Notes: generated from the letters alone by a model not told the origin. A DNA stretch of 64,000 bases from Solwaraspora sp. WMMD1047 (GCF_029626155.1 NZ_JARUBL010000001.1:1922001-1986000), one strand, 5' to 3'. Positions 28,989 to 38,390 are shown, counted from the first letter of the stretch. Numbers and translations are program-made.

Positions 28989-29858
28989 ATGGCGACGCAG
29001 ACCGGCCTGGGCGAGCCCCGGGGCCCCTGGTTCATCTCACCTGACCTCCGACCGGAGCGGTTCGGGCCGGTGGTCGTACCCGATGGCGGCGGTGACCCGC
29101 GACCACCGGGCCGGCGGCACCGGGTGCTGCTGGCCGGGCTGGCCGTGGTCGCCCTGTCGGTCGGTTCCGGCGGCCTGGCGGGCGGCTGGGTCGCCGGCCG
29201 CGACGAGCTGTCGACCGCCGCCTCGGCCAGCCTGCCGGCGGACCTGGTCGCCGCCGCGGCGCAGGTGCTGCCCGGTGTGGTGTCGGTGACGGTGGACGCC
29301 GGCAGCGCCACGGCGAACGGCTCCGGGTTCGCCCTCGACGACCAGCACCACGTCGTCACCAACGACCACATCGTCGCCAAGGCGGCCGGCGCCGACCGCG
29401 GCGACCTGCTGGTGCTGGTGGAGACCGCCGACGGCCGGCAGTTCGACGCCCAGGTGGTGGGTCGCGAGCCGGCCAGCGACATCGCCGTCCTGCGGGTGCC
29501 GCCGGACGCCGGCCTGACCGCGCTACCGCTGGCCAAGCCGGGCGCCACCCGGGTCGGCGAGCCGGTGTTGGCGGTCGGTTCGCCGCTGGGGCTGCCCGGC
29601 ACGGTGACCGCCGGGATCGTCAGCGCGGTGGACCGGGAGGTCCGGCTCGGCAACAACCGGCACACCGCGGTGCAGACCGACGCCTCGATCAACCCCGGCA
29701 ACTCCGGCGGACCGCTGGTGAACGCCCGGGGCGAGGTGGTAGGGGTGAACACCGCGATCGCCACCATCGACGGCAACGGCTCGATCGGAATCGGCTTCGC
29801 CATCCCGATCGAACAGGTGCAGCAGGTCGCCGACACCATCATCGGCAAGGGCGGCTGA
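28989..29858 (+). CDS. HtrA-like membrane serine protease without PDZ domain
   Basis: 289 residues. The ATG at 28989 follows AGGAGGAACGG; a GTG at 28968 would include that site. A cytosolic Pro/Arg-rich stretch of ~45 residues is followed by one membrane helix (VLLAGLAVVALSVG) and a trypsin-like protease domain with the triad in VTNDHIVA (His), ASDIAVLRV (Asp) and NPGNSGGPLVN (Ser). The protein ends at the edge of the protease domain (QVADTIIGKGG), so the PDZ domain usual for HtrA is absent. It is probably a surface quality-control or processing protease. Confidence 0.92.
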   Translation: MATQTGLGEPRGPWFISPDLRPERFGPVVVPDGGGDPRPPGRRHRVLLAGLAVVALSVGSGGLAGGWVAGRDELSTAASASLPADLVAAAAQVLPGVVSVTVDAGSATANGSGFALDDQHHVVTNDHIVAKAAGADRGDLLVLVETADGRQFDAQVVGREPASDIAVLRVPPDAGLTALPLAKPGATRVGEPVLAVGSPLGLPGTVTAGIVSAVDREVRLGNNRHTAVQTDASINPGNSGGPLVNARGEVVGVNTAIATIDGNGSIGIGFAIPIEQVQQVADTIIGKGG

Positions 29859-29920
29859 CCCACCCCAGGGAAGGGCCGCCGGGCCGCTCCGGCCGGTGTC
29901 CGGACCGATAACCTCGACCC

Positions 29921-30346
29921 ATGGCCGATGATCTGCGCGTCACCGACCGCCTGGTCATCCCCGGCAGCGAGCTGCGGGAGCGGTTCTCCCGCTCGTCCGG
30001 ACCGGGCGGCCAGGGCGTCAACACCACCGACTCCCGGGTCGAGCTGTCCTGGAATCTGGTGGAGTCGGCGGCCCTGCCGCCGGAGCTGAAGGAGCGCGCC
30101 CGGCAACGGTTGGCGGGCCGGCTGGTCGACGGGGTGCTCACCGTCACCGCCTCCGAGCACCGATCCCAGCTGCGCAACCGGCAGGCCGCCGAGGACCGGC
30201 TCGCCGAGCTGGTGGCCGCGGCTGTCGCCGCGCCGCCGCCGAGCCGGCGCCCCACCCGCCCGTCCCGAGGCGCCAAGGAGCGCCGGATCCAGGACAAGAA
30301 GCGGCGCGGCCAGATCAAGCGGCTGCGCCGCCCGGACACCGACTGA
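29921..30346 (+). CDS. arfB: alternative ribosome-rescue factor ArfB (peptidyl-tRNA hydrolase)
   Basis: 141 residues. [18 protein letters not shown] contains the GGQ hydrolysis motif, and the tail [19 protein letters not shown] is the basic extension that probes the empty mRNA channel in stalled ribosomes. Family length is 130-145. It is a single gene closed by a strong terminator. Confidence 0.93.
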   Translation: MADDLRVTDRLVIPGSELRERFSRSSGPGGQGVNTTDSRVELSWNLVESAALPPELKERARQRLAGRLVDGVLTVTASEHRSQLRNRQAAEDRLAELVAAAVAAPPPSRRPTRPSRGAKERRIQDKKRRGQIKRLRRPDTD

Positions 30347-30363
30347 GCCCATGATCAATTGAC

Positions 30364-30402
30364 GAAAAAGGTCGCTCAAGTGCCCCGATCACGACCTTTT
30401 TC
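30364..30402. terminator. bidirectional intrinsic terminator after arfB
   Basis: Perfect arms GAAAAAGGTCG (30364-30374) and CGACCTTTTTC (30392-30402). The T-run serves the plus strand and the A-run serves the minus strand, between arfB and the convergent gene that ends at 30488. It is flanked by ATGATC/GATCAT. Confidence 0.85.
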
Positions 30403-30487
30403 ATCATCCGATCATGGTGCAGGGTCGCACAGGGTGCCCGACGAGTGGCCTGGGTCGGGGGGAGAACCGTGTGCCGCAGGTGCGTCG

Positions 30488-31396
30488 CTATCCCCGGTCG
30501 AGGAGTTGATCGCACACCTTGAGCAGGTGGGTGCGCAGGGCGGCGGCGCGTTCGGCGAAGGCGCGCTGGCGGGCCACGTAGGTTGCCCGGCCCGCCGGGG
30601 TCTCGATCGCCACCGCCGGTTCGCCGTAGGAGGAGACGTCGTACGGTGACGCCTGCATGTCCAGCCGCCGGATCTCGCCGGCCAGCTCGAAGCAGTCCAG
30701 GGCGAGTTCACCGGGGACCGCCGGTCCGAGCTTGCTGGCCCATTTGTGACAGTCCATCGCCGCGTGCAGGCAGCCGGGCTGCTCCATCGCCTGCTGGGTG
30801 TCGCGGGTCGGCCGGACCCGGTTCAGGCCGACCGCCTCGGCGGTGAAGAAGCGGTACGCGTCGAAGTGGGTGCAGCGGATCGGGTGCGCCTCGACCACCG
30901 CGTCGGTGCCCGCCTGGCCGAGTCGCAGCGGTAGCGGATGGCGGTGCTCGGCCTGCCGGTAGACCATCGCCCACTCGTGCAGGCCGAAGCACCCGGTGAA
31001 CGCCGGCCGGGACGCGGTGGCGGCGAGCAGGTCGCGGATGAAGCGGACCGACTCCGCCCGGTCGGCGAGGTAGCGCCCGACGTCGAGTCGTACGCCGCCG
31101 TCGGCGTCCGTGGCGTACCAGCGCCAGCGCCCGTGCGGGGCGGGACCGTCGGCGTCCGGCGCCAGCGCGGCCCCGACGCCCGGGTGCCACCGACGCAGCA
31201 CCGCCGGCCGGGTGCCGTAGTAGGTGTAGAGGAAGTCTTCGATCGCGTGCGGCCGGCCGCTCGCCCGGCGGGCACGGTGCCCGGCGGTGAGGGCGTCGGC
31301 CCGCTCGGCGTGTGCCCGGCTGCGCGCCCGCCAGACGGGCGCCGCCAGTACTCCCGGCGGCGTCCGCCGCGCGGCGTCCGTCGGCGGTGCGGTCAC
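30488..31396 (-). CDS. conserved actinobacterial protein of unclear function
   Basis: 302 residues, soluble. Relatives in actinobacteria are, from memory, often labelled '3-methyladenine DNA glycosylase'. I see no helix-hairpin-helix or other glycosylase motif, so that label is doubtful. Conserved-looking segments include PHAIEDFLYTYYGTRPAVLRRWHPG, FTGCFGLHEWAMVYRQ, RCTHFDAYRFFTAEAVGLNRVRPTRDTQQAMEQPGCLHA and MDCHKWASKLGP. Several His, Cys and Asp residues (CTHFDAYRFF, MEQPGCLHAAMDCHKW) could bind a metal. Its upstream region is a block of tandem repeats. Confidence 0.7.
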   Translation of the reverse strand: MTAPPTDAARRTPPGVLAAPVWRARSRAHAERADALTAGHRARRASGRPHAIEDFLYTYYGTRPAVLRRWHPGVGAALAPDADGPAPHGRWRWYATDADGGVRLDVGRYLADRAESVRFIRDLLAATASRPAFTGCFGLHEWAMVYRQAEHRHPLPLRLGQAGTDAVVEAHPIRCTHFDAYRFFTAEAVGLNRVRPTRDTQQAMEQPGCLHAAMDCHKWASKLGPAVPGELALDCFELAGEIRRLDMQASPYDVSSYGEPAVAIETPAGRATYVARQRAFAERAAALRTHLLKVCDQLLDRG

Positions 31397-31421
31397 CGAT
31401 CCAGCCTACGACCATCGCACC

Positions 31422-31525
31422 GGCCAGGTTCGGGCACGTGACGGCGCGGCCAGGTTCGGCACGTTGACGGCGCGGTCGGGTTCGGGCACGTTGACGGCGC
31501 GGTCGGGTTCGGGCACGTTGACGGC
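31422..31525 (+). repeat. tandem array, about four copies of a 26/27-bp unit
   Basis: The unit runs GGTCGGGTTCGGGCACGTTG followed by ACGGCGC. The two upstream copies differ slightly (CCAGG instead of TCGGG; a missing T or G). The array starts 26 bp before the start codon of the minus-strand gene at 31396 and lies within its probable promoter region. Confidence 0.85.
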
Positions 31526-31598
31526 GGCCGGGGCTGAGCAGTTTGACGAACGCCGCGTTGGGCCCGTTCGACGGGCGGGCGGGGTCGGCGCGGTGATG

Positions 31599-31669
31599 CC
31601 GGTCCGGGTCAGGGCGCGGTGCTGCTGGTCCGGGTCAGGGCGCGGTGCTGCCGGTCGGGGTCAGGGCAC
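31599..31669 (+). repeat. second tandem array, 26-bp unit
   Basis: The unit is CCGGTCCGGGTCAGGGCG followed by CGGTGCTG; two full copies (31599-31624, 31625-31650) plus a partial third (31651-31669) that enters the last codons of the minus-strand gene ending at 31661. It is a different unit from the array at 31422-31525; the two share only the G/C-rich character. Confidence 0.8.
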
Positions 31670-33241
31670 GTCGACGCTCACTCCGGCGGAGAAGACGTCG
31701 CCGCGCAGCTCGATCCGGGTCGGCGGCTCGGCGCCGGGGATCGCGAAGACGAGCGGGAAGAGCCGCTTCTGGTCGGCCGGTACCGGTTCGGCGAACAGGT
31801 CGCGGCCGGCGTTGGCGGCCATCGTGGCGGTCTCGTCGAGGGTCACCCAGTTGCCGTCCGGCAGATACGCCCGCTGCAACGCGCCGTGCCAGGGCTGGTC
31901 GTGGCCACTGACGTTGTGCAGTCCGACCGTCGCCTCGCACCGGCCGGTGTCGGGCGGGCAGCTGATCCGGTAGACGGTGAACTCGAATGCCGAGTCGCGC
32001 ATGGTCGCGCCGACCGGGCCGCTCGTGGCCTCGCCCACCCAGGCGCCGCTGGACGGTCTCCGGTCGGCGCTGATGGCGGTCACCCGGGCCGAGGCGGTCC
32101 CGGCCACCGCCGCCATCGCGGCCAGCAGCGCCGCCGTGGCGGCCCCCACGATCACCCAGACCGGTGGGCCGATCCGCCGGTGCACCCGCGCGGGGCGCGG
32201 CGCCGGCCCGTCGGCCGGCTGGGGTGTCCGGATCGGACCGCCGGCCGCGCCGGCGCCCGGCTGGCTGGCCGGCGGCTCATCCCCGACGAGGGCGGGCCGA
32301 CCCCGCCGACCGCCCCGGTAGACCCCACCCCCACCCTGGCTCGGCCGCCTCACCCCGCCGAAGTCGGGTCCGGCCAGCTGGGCCGGGCTGGTGGCCGGAA
32401 CGCGGTCGGCGGGCCGGAATCCCGCTGTCGCGGTGCGTCCGTGGGGTGACGGGGTAGCCGGGGGCGGGCCGCCCGGTCGACCGGTGCCGTGGTCGGACCG
32501 CCGGCCGGTGCCGTGGTCGGACCGCCGGCCGGTCTGCCACCGGCGGCCGGTGACGGCCAACACGATCAGTGCCAGCCCTGCCAGCGCTCCGATGATGGTC
32601 GCCGGCCGCCGCCACCACGGCGGTGCTGCCTCGACCTCGGTTTCCGGTGCCGCCCAATTGGCCGTCGCACAGTCGTAGGCGACGGTGCCGGCGGTGCCGT
32701 CGCCGGGGAAGACGCAGGTGGGGGCGGTCACGTCGGTGGCCGGCACCGGCGGGCTCAGGGTGGTTGCCAGGGTCGCCGCCGTGCCGGCCGCCAGTTGCAG
32801 GCGCCAGCTCACCTCGAGCCCGCCGGCCTGGCCGCCGGGGCTGCTGACCTGCCCACCAGGGCTGACCTCGGTCGGGGCGGTACCCTGCGGCAGTTCCTGG
32901 CGGACCGTGGCGTCCACCGCGGCGCCGCTGCCGTTGCGTACCTCGATCCGGTAGGCCGGGGCGACGGTGCCGGAGCTTTCGACGTCGACCTGGACCGGCG
33001 ACGGCGCGGTGGCCGGGTTCGGGAGCACCGTTTCGCTCGGTGCCGGTGTGACGTTCGGGTTGGGTGCGAACAACGGACGGTTCGGCCCGACGGCGGTCGC
33101 GACTGCGGGTGTGGTGACTGCGGTCGCGGCGGCGGGAGCGGCGGTGACGGTGGTGACGATGGCCGCAGCCGGGGTCGCGACGATCAGGAGAAAAGCCCCC
33201 AGAACTGTCCTGACCACGCGGGGTCGGACCGATGCTGGCAT
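31661..33241 (-). CDS. membrane protein with C-terminal DUF4352-like domain
   Basis: 526 residues from the ATG at 33241 (MPASVRPRVVRTVLG); the frame runs on upstream to 33808 but lacks coding character there. N-terminal hydrophobic segment to about 45 (signal peptide or anchor), an extracellular domain (about 60-205) with VQVDVESSGTVAPAYRIEVRNGSG, a helix (TIIGALAGLALIVLAV), an Arg/Gly/Pro linker with a duplicated GRRSDHGT, a second helix (PPVWVIVGAATAALLAAMAAV), and a ~130-residue sandwich resembling DUF4352 (FTVYRISCPPDTGRCEATVGLHN, LPDGNWVTLDE, LFPLVFAIPGAEPP). Such domains are seen on actinobacterial surface proteins. Ligand unknown. Confidence 0.75.
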   Translation of the reverse strand: MPASVRPRVVRTVLGAFLLIVATPAAAIVTTVTAAPAAATAVTTPAVATAVGPNRPLFAPNPNVTPAPSETVLPNPATAPSPVQVDVESSGTVAPAYRIEVRNGSGAAVDATVRQELPQGTAPTEVSPGGQVSSPGGQAGGLEVSWRLQLAAGTAATLATTLSPPVPATDVTAPTCVFPGDGTAGTVAYDCATANWAAPETEVEAAPPWWRRPATIIGALAGLALIVLAVTGRRWQTGRRSDHGTGRRSDHGTGRPGGPPPATPSPHGRTATAGFRPADRVPATSPAQLAGPDFGGVRRPSQGGGGVYRGGRRGRPALVGDEPPASQPGAGAAGGPIRTPQPADGPAPRPARVHRRIGPPVWVIVGAATAALLAAMAAVAGTASARVTAISADRRPSSGAWVGEATSGPVGATMRDSAFEFTVYRISCPPDTGRCEATVGLHNVSGHDQPWHGALQRAYLPDGNWVTLDETATMAANAGRDLFAEPVPADQKRLFPLVFAIPGAEPPTRIELRGDVFSAGVSVDVP

Positions 33242-33466
33242 CACCGTTAACCTCCCGAACTCGACGCCTGGGTCGCGACCCGGGTTCCCGGCAGCCGGGG
33301 GAATGAACTCGCCATCCCGGTCCGCGGGGTGCCATCGCGCTTCGGGACCCGCGCGGTCGGACCGCGTCAGTCCCGGTGCGGTCGGACCGCCTCGGTCCCG
33401 GGCGGGTGTGTATCGCCGCGAGCCCCACTGCGGGCCAGCGGGCGCGGTGCGGGCTAGATTGGCCGG

Positions 33467-34273
33467 GTGCGTATCGCTCGGTTTGCCCATGGCAAGGGAA
33501 TGTCGTTCGGCGTGGTCGAGGGGGAGCTGGCGGCCGGCCCGCAGGGCCTCACGGTGGCCGAGATCGAGGGCCTGCCGTTCGGTGAGGTCAGACTCACCGG
33601 CACCCGGTGGGCGCTGGCCGACGTCCGGCTGCTCTCTCCGATCCTGCCCAGCAAGGTGGTCTGTGTCGGCCGCAACTACGCCGAGCACGCGGCCGAGCAC
33701 GCCGCCGAGGTGCCGACCGAGCCGTTGCTCTTCCTCAAGCCGTCCACCTCGGTGATCGGTCCGCGCGACGCGATCCGGCTGCCGGCCCAGTCGCGTCAGG
33801 TGGAGCACGAGGCGGAGCTGGCGGTGGTGATCGGACCGCCGGGGGCGCGGCGGGTCGACCGGGCCGCCGCCCAGCAGGCGATCTTCGGGTACGCCTGCGC
33901 GAACGACGTGACCGCGCGGGACCTGCAGCGCTCCGACGGGCAGTGGACCCGCGCCAAGGGTTTCGACTCGTTCTGCCCGATCGGCCCGTGGATCACCACC
34001 GGGATCGACGTCGGTGACCTGGAGGTCCGCTGCGAGGTCGGCCGGAAGCCGGACGAGATGGAGGTCCGCCAGCTCGGCCGGACCAAGGACATGGTCTTCG
34101 ACGTGCCGACCCTGGTGTCCTACATCTCACACGTGATGACGCTGCTGCCCGGGGACGTGGTGCTAACCGGCACGCCGGCCGGGGTTAGCCCGCTGCTGGA
34201 CGGGGATACCGTGTCGGTGCGTGTCGAGGGGCTGGGTGAGCTGTCGAATCCCGTGGTGGCGCTGGAATCCTGA
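33467..34273 (+). CDS. fumarylacetoacetate hydrolase (FAH) family protein
   Basis: 268 residues from a GTG. FAH-fold enzymes are metal-dependent hydrolases, decarboxylases or isomerases of beta-dicarbonyl substrates. Motifs: KVVCVGRNYAEHA, LFLKPSTSVIGP, VEHEAELAVVIG (the E-x-E metal ligands), YACANDVTARDLQ, KGFDSFCPIGPW and LTGTPAGVSPLLDGD. The bases just before the GTG (TAGATTGGCCGG) contain no strong ribosome site. In actinobacteria this gene often lies beside a tRNA-synthetase or tRNA; here the tRNA pair is immediately downstream. The exact substrate is not clear. Confidence 0.93.
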   Translation: MRIARFAHGKGMSFGVVEGELAAGPQGLTVAEIEGLPFGEVRLTGTRWALADVRLLSPILPSKVVCVGRNYAEHAAEHAAEVPTEPLLFLKPSTSVIGPRDAIRLPAQSRQVEHEAELAVVIGPPGARRVDRAAAQQAIFGYACANDVTARDLQRSDGQWTRAKGFDSFCPIGPWITTGIDVGDLEVRCEVGRKPDEMEVRQLGRTKDMVFDVPTLVSYISHVMTLLPGDVVLTGTPAGVSPLLDGDTVSVRVEGLGELSNPVVALES

Positions 34274-34333
34274 TCCGATTTGGCCTACACCACGAGGTCC
34301 GGTAAAGTTCGTGCCCGGTGCGACAAGCACCGA

Positions 34334-34405
34334 TGGGGTATGGGGTAATTGGCAGCCCGACTGATTCTGGTTCAGTTAGTCTAGGTTCGAGTCCTGGTAC
34401 CCCAG
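34334..34405 (+). tRNA. tRNA-Gln (CTG)
   Basis: 72-nt cloverleaf. Acceptor arms TGGGGTA (34334-34340) and TACCCCA (34398-34404), anticodon stem ACTGA/TCAGT around loop TTCTGGT (anticodon CTG), T-loop GGTTCGAGTCC. The 3' CCA is not encoded. It is the first of two tRNAs between the FAH gene and ndgR. Confidence 0.95.
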
Positions 34406-34487
34406 CAAGCCGAAACCCGCGAGGGATTCGGTTGCTGGATCTCTGGTAGAGTTCAGCAGCGTTGTCCGGAAGGTCAACAATAGTCCT

Positions 34488-34560
34488 GGCCCCGTCGTCT
34501 AGCGGCCTAGGACGCCGCCCTCTCAAGGCGGTAGCGCCGGTTCGAATCCGGTCGGGGCTA
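34488..34560 (+). tRNA. tRNA-Glu (CTC)
   Basis: 73-nt cloverleaf. Acceptor arms GGCCCCG (34488-34494) and CGGGGCT (34553-34559), anticodon stem CCGCC/GGCGG around loop CTCTCAA (anticodon CTC), T-arm CCGGTTCGAATCCGG. CCA is not encoded. The flanking 34561-34761 shows no gene. Confidence 0.95.
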
Positions 34561-34761
34561 CAGGTCGCGGCCCGTGTCACCCAGGTGACGCGGGCCGTTT
34601 CTGTTTTTCCGGGCCCGCCGGTTCTGTTCCCGGGCACACCGGGCGGCACCTCGATTATGCCCACGCCCGCGGCCCCCGCACGGCACTTCACGGATTCCCG
34701 CTTCCACGCGGGCACGGAAAGCGACCGGCGGGCAACAGGCGCCGGCCGCGGTGGTGCGGGG

Positions 34762-35448
34762 TCAGAGGCCGCTGAGGCGTTGGCCGGCGCGGACGACGGC
34801 CATCGCGTGCCGGTCGCCGGGGCGGCGACCGAGTCGTTCGATCGGGCCGGAGACGCTCACCGAGGCGATCACCCGGCCGGTGCGATCGCGGATCGGGGCG
34901 GAGACGCTTGCCACCCCCGACTCCCGTTCGGCGACGCTCTGCGCCCAGCCGCGCCGGCGTACCTCGGCCAAGGTGCGGCCGGTGAACTTGCAGCGGGGCA
35001 GCAGCGGCATCACCGCCTCCGGCGGCTCCCAGGCGAGCAGCACCTGGGCCGCCGAGCCCGCCGTCATCGGCAGCACCGAGCCGACCGGCACGGTGTCACG
35101 CAGTCCGCTGGCCCGCTCGGCGGCGGCCACACAGATCCGTTCGTCGGCGCGGCGCAGGTAGAGTTGCGCGCTCTCGCCGGTGGCGTCGCGCAGTGCGGCC
35201 AGCAGCGGTTCGGCGGCGGTCAGCAGCACGTCGGGGGCGGCGTTGGCCAACTCGCCCAGTCGCGGTCCGGGGCGCCAGCGGCCGTGGGTGTCACGGACGA
35301 GCAGGCGGTGGATCTCCAGGGCCTGGGCGAGCCGGTGTGCGGTGGCCCGGGGCAGCTTGGTCCGGTCGACGAGTTCGGCGAGGCTGGCGCCGTCGACGCA
35401 GGCGGCCAGGATGACCACCGCCTTGTCGAGAACGCCGACACCGCTCAT
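34762..35448 (-). CDS. ndgR: IclR-family regulator, NdgR/LtbR-like
   Basis: 228 residues from MSGVGVLDKAVVIL; an in-frame ATG at 35472 has its ribosome site almost touching it and is less likely. Winged helix: ASLAELVDRTKLPRATAHRLAQAL. The C-terminal IclR effector domain has GESAQLYLRRADERICVAAAERASGLRDTVPVGSVLPM and GVASVSAPIRDRTGRVIASVSVSGPIERL, which match the Streptomyces NdgR sequence as I remember it. NdgR proteins control leuCD and other amino-acid genes, and this one is divergent from leuC with about 50 bp between. The effector is likely an amino acid or intermediate of the pathway. Confidence 0.9.
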   Translation of the reverse strand: MSGVGVLDKAVVILAACVDGASLAELVDRTKLPRATAHRLAQALEIHRLLVRDTHGRWRPGPRLGELANAAPDVLLTAAEPLLAALRDATGESAQLYLRRADERICVAAAERASGLRDTVPVGSVLPMTAGSAAQVLLAWEPPEAVMPLLPRCKFTGRTLAEVRRRGWAQSVAERESGVASVSAPIRDRTGRVIASVSVSGPIERLGRRPGDRHAMAVVRAGQRLSGL

Positions 35449-35483
35449 ACTGTGTCCCACAAGCCGAAACATACCTCCCAGAA

Positions 35484-35497
35484 TTTAGGATGTCCAG
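35484..35497 (+). promoter_or_regulatory. possible leaderless promoter of leuC
   Basis: TAGGAT (35486-35491) matches the actinobacterial -10 consensus TANNNT and ends 6 nt before the leuC ATG; no ribosome-binding site lies between. That spacing would put transcription start on the ATG. In the opposite direction TAAATT (35489-35484) could be the -10 of ndgR. The overlap makes the region a natural binding site for NdgR itself. I did not find a -35 element. Confidence 0.35.
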
Positions 35498-36952
35498 ATG
35501 GTGGGAGTCACTCCCGACCCGACGTCGCCCAGGACCCTGGCCGAGAAGGTCTGGGACGCTCACGTGGTGCGATCCGCCGAGGGCGAGCCGGATCTGCTCT
35601 ATATCGACCTGCATCTGCTGCACGAGGTGACCAGCCCGCAGGCCTTCGACGGGCTGCGGATGGCCGGCCGCGGCGTGCGGCGCACCGACCTGACGATCGC
35701 GACCGAGGACCACAACACCCCGACCGGGTACGCGGACCCGGCGTTCTCGTCCCGCCGCGGCGACCTGCTGACCATCGCCGACCCGACCTCGCGGACCCAG
35801 ATCGAGACGCTGCGCCGCAACTGCGCCGAGTTCGGCATCCGGTTGCACCCGCTCGGCGACGACAACCAGGGCATCGTGCACGTGATCGGGCCGCAGCTCG
35901 GGCTCACCCAACCGGGCCTGACCATCGTCTGTGGCGACTCGCACACCGCCACCCACGGCGCGTTCGGCGCGCTGGCGTTCGGCATCGGCACCAGTGAGGT
36001 CGAACACGTGCTGGCCACCCAGACGCTGCCGCAGAGTCGCCCGAAGACGATGGCCGTCACGGTCACCGGCGAACTGGCTCCCGGCGTCACCGCCAAGGAC
36101 CTGGTGCTGGCGCTCATCACCCAGGTCGGCACCGGCGGCGGGCGCGGCCACATCGTGGAGTACCGCGGCGAGGCGATCCGCTCGCTCTCCATGGAGGGCC
36201 GGATGACGATCGCCAACATGTCCATCGAGTGGGGCGCCAAGGCCGGCATGATCGCGCCGGACGAGACCACCTTCGCCTACCTGAAGGGGCGGCCCAACGC
36301 GCCGCAGGGTGCCGACTGGGACGCCGCGCTGGAGTACTGGCGCACGCTCCCCACCGACGAGGGCGCCACCTTCGACACCGAGGTGTTCCTGGACGCCAGC
36401 CGGATCTCGCCGTTCGTCACCTGGGGCACCAACCCCGGCCAGGGCGCCCCGCTCAGCGCGGTCGTGCCGGACCCGGAGGAGTTCGTGACCGAGGGCGAGC
36501 AGGCCGCCGCCCGCCGGGCGCTGGAGTACATGGACCTGCGCCCCGGCACGCCGCTGCGCGAGGTGCCGGTGGACGTGGTCTTCGTCGGCTCCTGCACCAA
36601 CGGGCGGCTGGAGGACCTGCGCGCCGCCGCCGAGGTGCTGCGCGGCCGCCGGGTCGCCGACGGGGTACGAATGCTCGTGGTCCCCGGCTCGGCCAAGGTA
36701 CGCGAGGCGGCCGAGGTCGAGGGGCTGGACAAGATCTTCACCGACGCGGGCGCCGAGTGGCGGTTCGCCGGCTGCTCCATGTGCCTGGGGATGAACCCCG
36801 ACACGCTCTCCCCCGGGGAGCGGGCCGCCTCCACCTCCAACCGCAACTTCGAGGGCCGGCAGGGCCGGGGCGGGCGTACCCATCTGGTGTCGCCGCCGGT
36901 CGCCGCGGCCACCGCCGTGATCGGCCGGCTGGCCGCTCCGGCCGATCTGTGA
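35498..36952 (+). CDS. leuC: 3-isopropylmalate dehydratase, large subunit
   Basis: 484 residues. Aconitase-superfamily [4Fe-4S] enzyme that isomerises 2- to 3-isopropylmalate (and citramalate in the CimA route) together with LeuD. It begins [24 protein letters not shown]. The Fe-S cysteines are in [12 protein letters not shown] and in [10 protein letters not shown]. Other motifs: [47 protein letters not shown]. Possibly leaderless. leuD follows after 14 bp. Confidence 0.97.
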   Translation: MVGVTPDPTSPRTLAEKVWDAHVVRSAEGEPDLLYIDLHLLHEVTSPQAFDGLRMAGRGVRRTDLTIATEDHNTPTGYADPAFSSRRGDLLTIADPTSRTQIETLRRNCAEFGIRLHPLGDDNQGIVHVIGPQLGLTQPGLTIVCGDSHTATHGAFGALAFGIGTSEVEHVLATQTLPQSRPKTMAVTVTGELAPGVTAKDLVLALITQVGTGGGRGHIVEYRGEAIRSLSMEGRMTIANMSIEWGAKAGMIAPDETTFAYLKGRPNAPQGADWDAALEYWRTLPTDEGATFDTEVFLDASRISPFVTWGTNPGQGAPLSAVVPDPEEFVTEGEQAAARRALEYMDLRPGTPLREVPVDVVFVGSCTNGRLEDLRAAAEVLRGRRVADGVRMLVVPGSAKVREAAEVEGLDKIFTDAGAEWRFAGCSMCLGMNPDTLSPGERAASTSNRNFEGRQGRGGRTHLVSPPVAAATAVIGRLAAPADL

Positions 36953-36966
36953 AGGGCTGACCGGAC

Positions 36967-37554
36967 ATGGAAAAGTTCACCGTTCACACCGGCACCGCGG
37001 TGCCACTCCGACGCTCCGATGTGGATACCGACCAGATCATTCCGGCCGTGTATCTCAAGCGGGTAACGCGATCCGGCTTCGCCGACGGCCTGTTCAGCGC
37101 CTGGCGGGAGGATCCCGCATTCGTCCTCAACGATGCCTCCTATTCAGGGGCGTCGATTCTGGTGGCCGGGCCGGAGTTCGGCACCGGGTCATCCCGTGAG
37201 CACGCCGTGTGGGCGTTGCGGGACTGGGGCTTCCGGTCCGTCATCGCCCCCGGGTTCGGGGACATCTTCCGCGGCAACTCGCTCAAGGAGGGGCTCCTCC
37301 CGGTCGAGCTGGAATTGAAGGCCGTCGAGGAGATCTGGGAGCGGGTGGAGGCCGAGCCGGCCACCCCGGTCACCATCGACCTGACCGCCCGCGAGGTCCG
37401 GGTGGGGGAGTCGACCTGGTCCTTCCCGATCGACGACTTCAGCCGCTGGCGGCTGCTGGAGGGCTTGGATGACATAGGACTGACCCTCCGCCACGAGCCC
37501 GACATCACCTCCTACGAGGGCCGGCGGCTGCCCTTCCTGCCCGTCGTCGGATAG
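36967..37554 (+). CDS. leuD: 3-isopropylmalate dehydratase, small subunit
   Basis: 195 residues, the swivelling domain partner of LeuC. It begins [27 protein letters not shown], with the family motifs [43 protein letters not shown]. The start follows AGGGCTGACCGG. It is co-transcribed with leuC. Confidence 0.97.
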   Translation: MEKFTVHTGTAVPLRRSDVDTDQIIPAVYLKRVTRSGFADGLFSAWREDPAFVLNDASYSGASILVAGPEFGTGSSREHAVWALRDWGFRSVIAPGFGDIFRGNSLKEGLLPVELELKAVEEIWERVEAEPATPVTIDLTAREVRVGESTWSFPIDDFSRWRLLEGLDDIGLTLRHEPDITSYEGRRLPFLPVVG

Positions 37555-37771
37555 CCCGGGGGACCTCCCCAGGGGCCCGTTTCGCCCCCGCCAGCGCCCG
37601 GATTGCCTGCCGGTCAACACCTTCCCGGCTACTCCGAGCGCCCGGCGGGGGCGAATCCGTTACGACACAATGGTTTTTTTCGAGCAGATGTTTGTGTCTT
37701 GGCGGCACAGGGCATACCGTGCGCGCAGAATGGCTCGCGATGAGTCTAGTTGCACATATGGGAGGGAACTC

Positions 37772-38368
37772 GTGAACAAGGCCGAGCTCATCGAGGCGCT
37801 CACCACTCGCCTGGGGGACCGGAAGACGGCGACGTCAGCGCTCGACGCGGTCCTCACCGAGGTTCAGGCGGCGGTGACCAAGGGCGACCGCGTGGCCATC
37901 ACTGGCTTCGGAGTGTTCGAAAAGCGTGTCCGTGGGGCGCGAACAGCGCGCAACCCGCGTACCGGTGAAGCCGTCAAGGTGAAGAAGACATCCGTCCCGG
38001 CGTTCCGGCCGGGCGCTGGCTTCAAGGAGATGGTGGCCAGCGGCAAGGTGCCGAAGGCCACCTCGGCGGCGAAGAAGACGGCGGCGGCGGCGAAGTCGAC
38101 CGCCAGCAGGTCGACGGCGACCAAGGCGGCGGCGACCAAGAAGGCCACCACGGCCAAGAAGGCCGCCCCGACGAAGACCGCCGGCAAGGCCACGGCGGCC
38201 AAGAAGACGACCGCCACCAAGGCCGCGGCCAAGAAGACGGCCGCGACCGCCAAGAAGACGGCCGCCGCCAAGAAGACCGCGGCGAAGGCCACCACCACCC
38301 GGTCGGCGGCGGCCAAGAAGGCGCCCGCCAAGAAGACCGCGACGAAGAAGGCCACCACCCGACGCTGA
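37772..38368 (+). CDS. hup: HU-family nucleoid protein with long Lys/Ala tail
   Basis: 198 residues from a GTG with GGGAGGGA at 37760-37767. Residues 1-90 are a standard HU dimer protein: [40 protein letters not shown]. Residues about 95-198 are almost only Lys, Ala and Thr in AAKK/ATKK units, like eukaryotic histone H1 and mycobacterial HupB. This tail compacts DNA and in relatives is acetylated. The position right after leuCD matches the mycobacterial hupB locus. Confidence 0.95.
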   Translation: MNKAELIEALTTRLGDRKTATSALDAVLTEVQAAVTKGDRVAITGFGVFEKRVRGARTARNPRTGEAVKVKKTSVPAFRPGAGFKEMVASGKVPKATSAAKKTAAAAKSTASRSTATKAAATKKATTAKKAAPTKTAGKATAAKKTTATKAAAKKTAATAKKTAAAKKTAAKATTTRSAAAKKAPAKKTATKKATTRR

Positions 38369-38390
38369 GGCGCCGGTTGGCGGTAGGCGA

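Noticed and set aside
31422-31669. CRISPR array
   Set aside because: Units are directly adjacent, with no unique spacers and no cas genes in the window.
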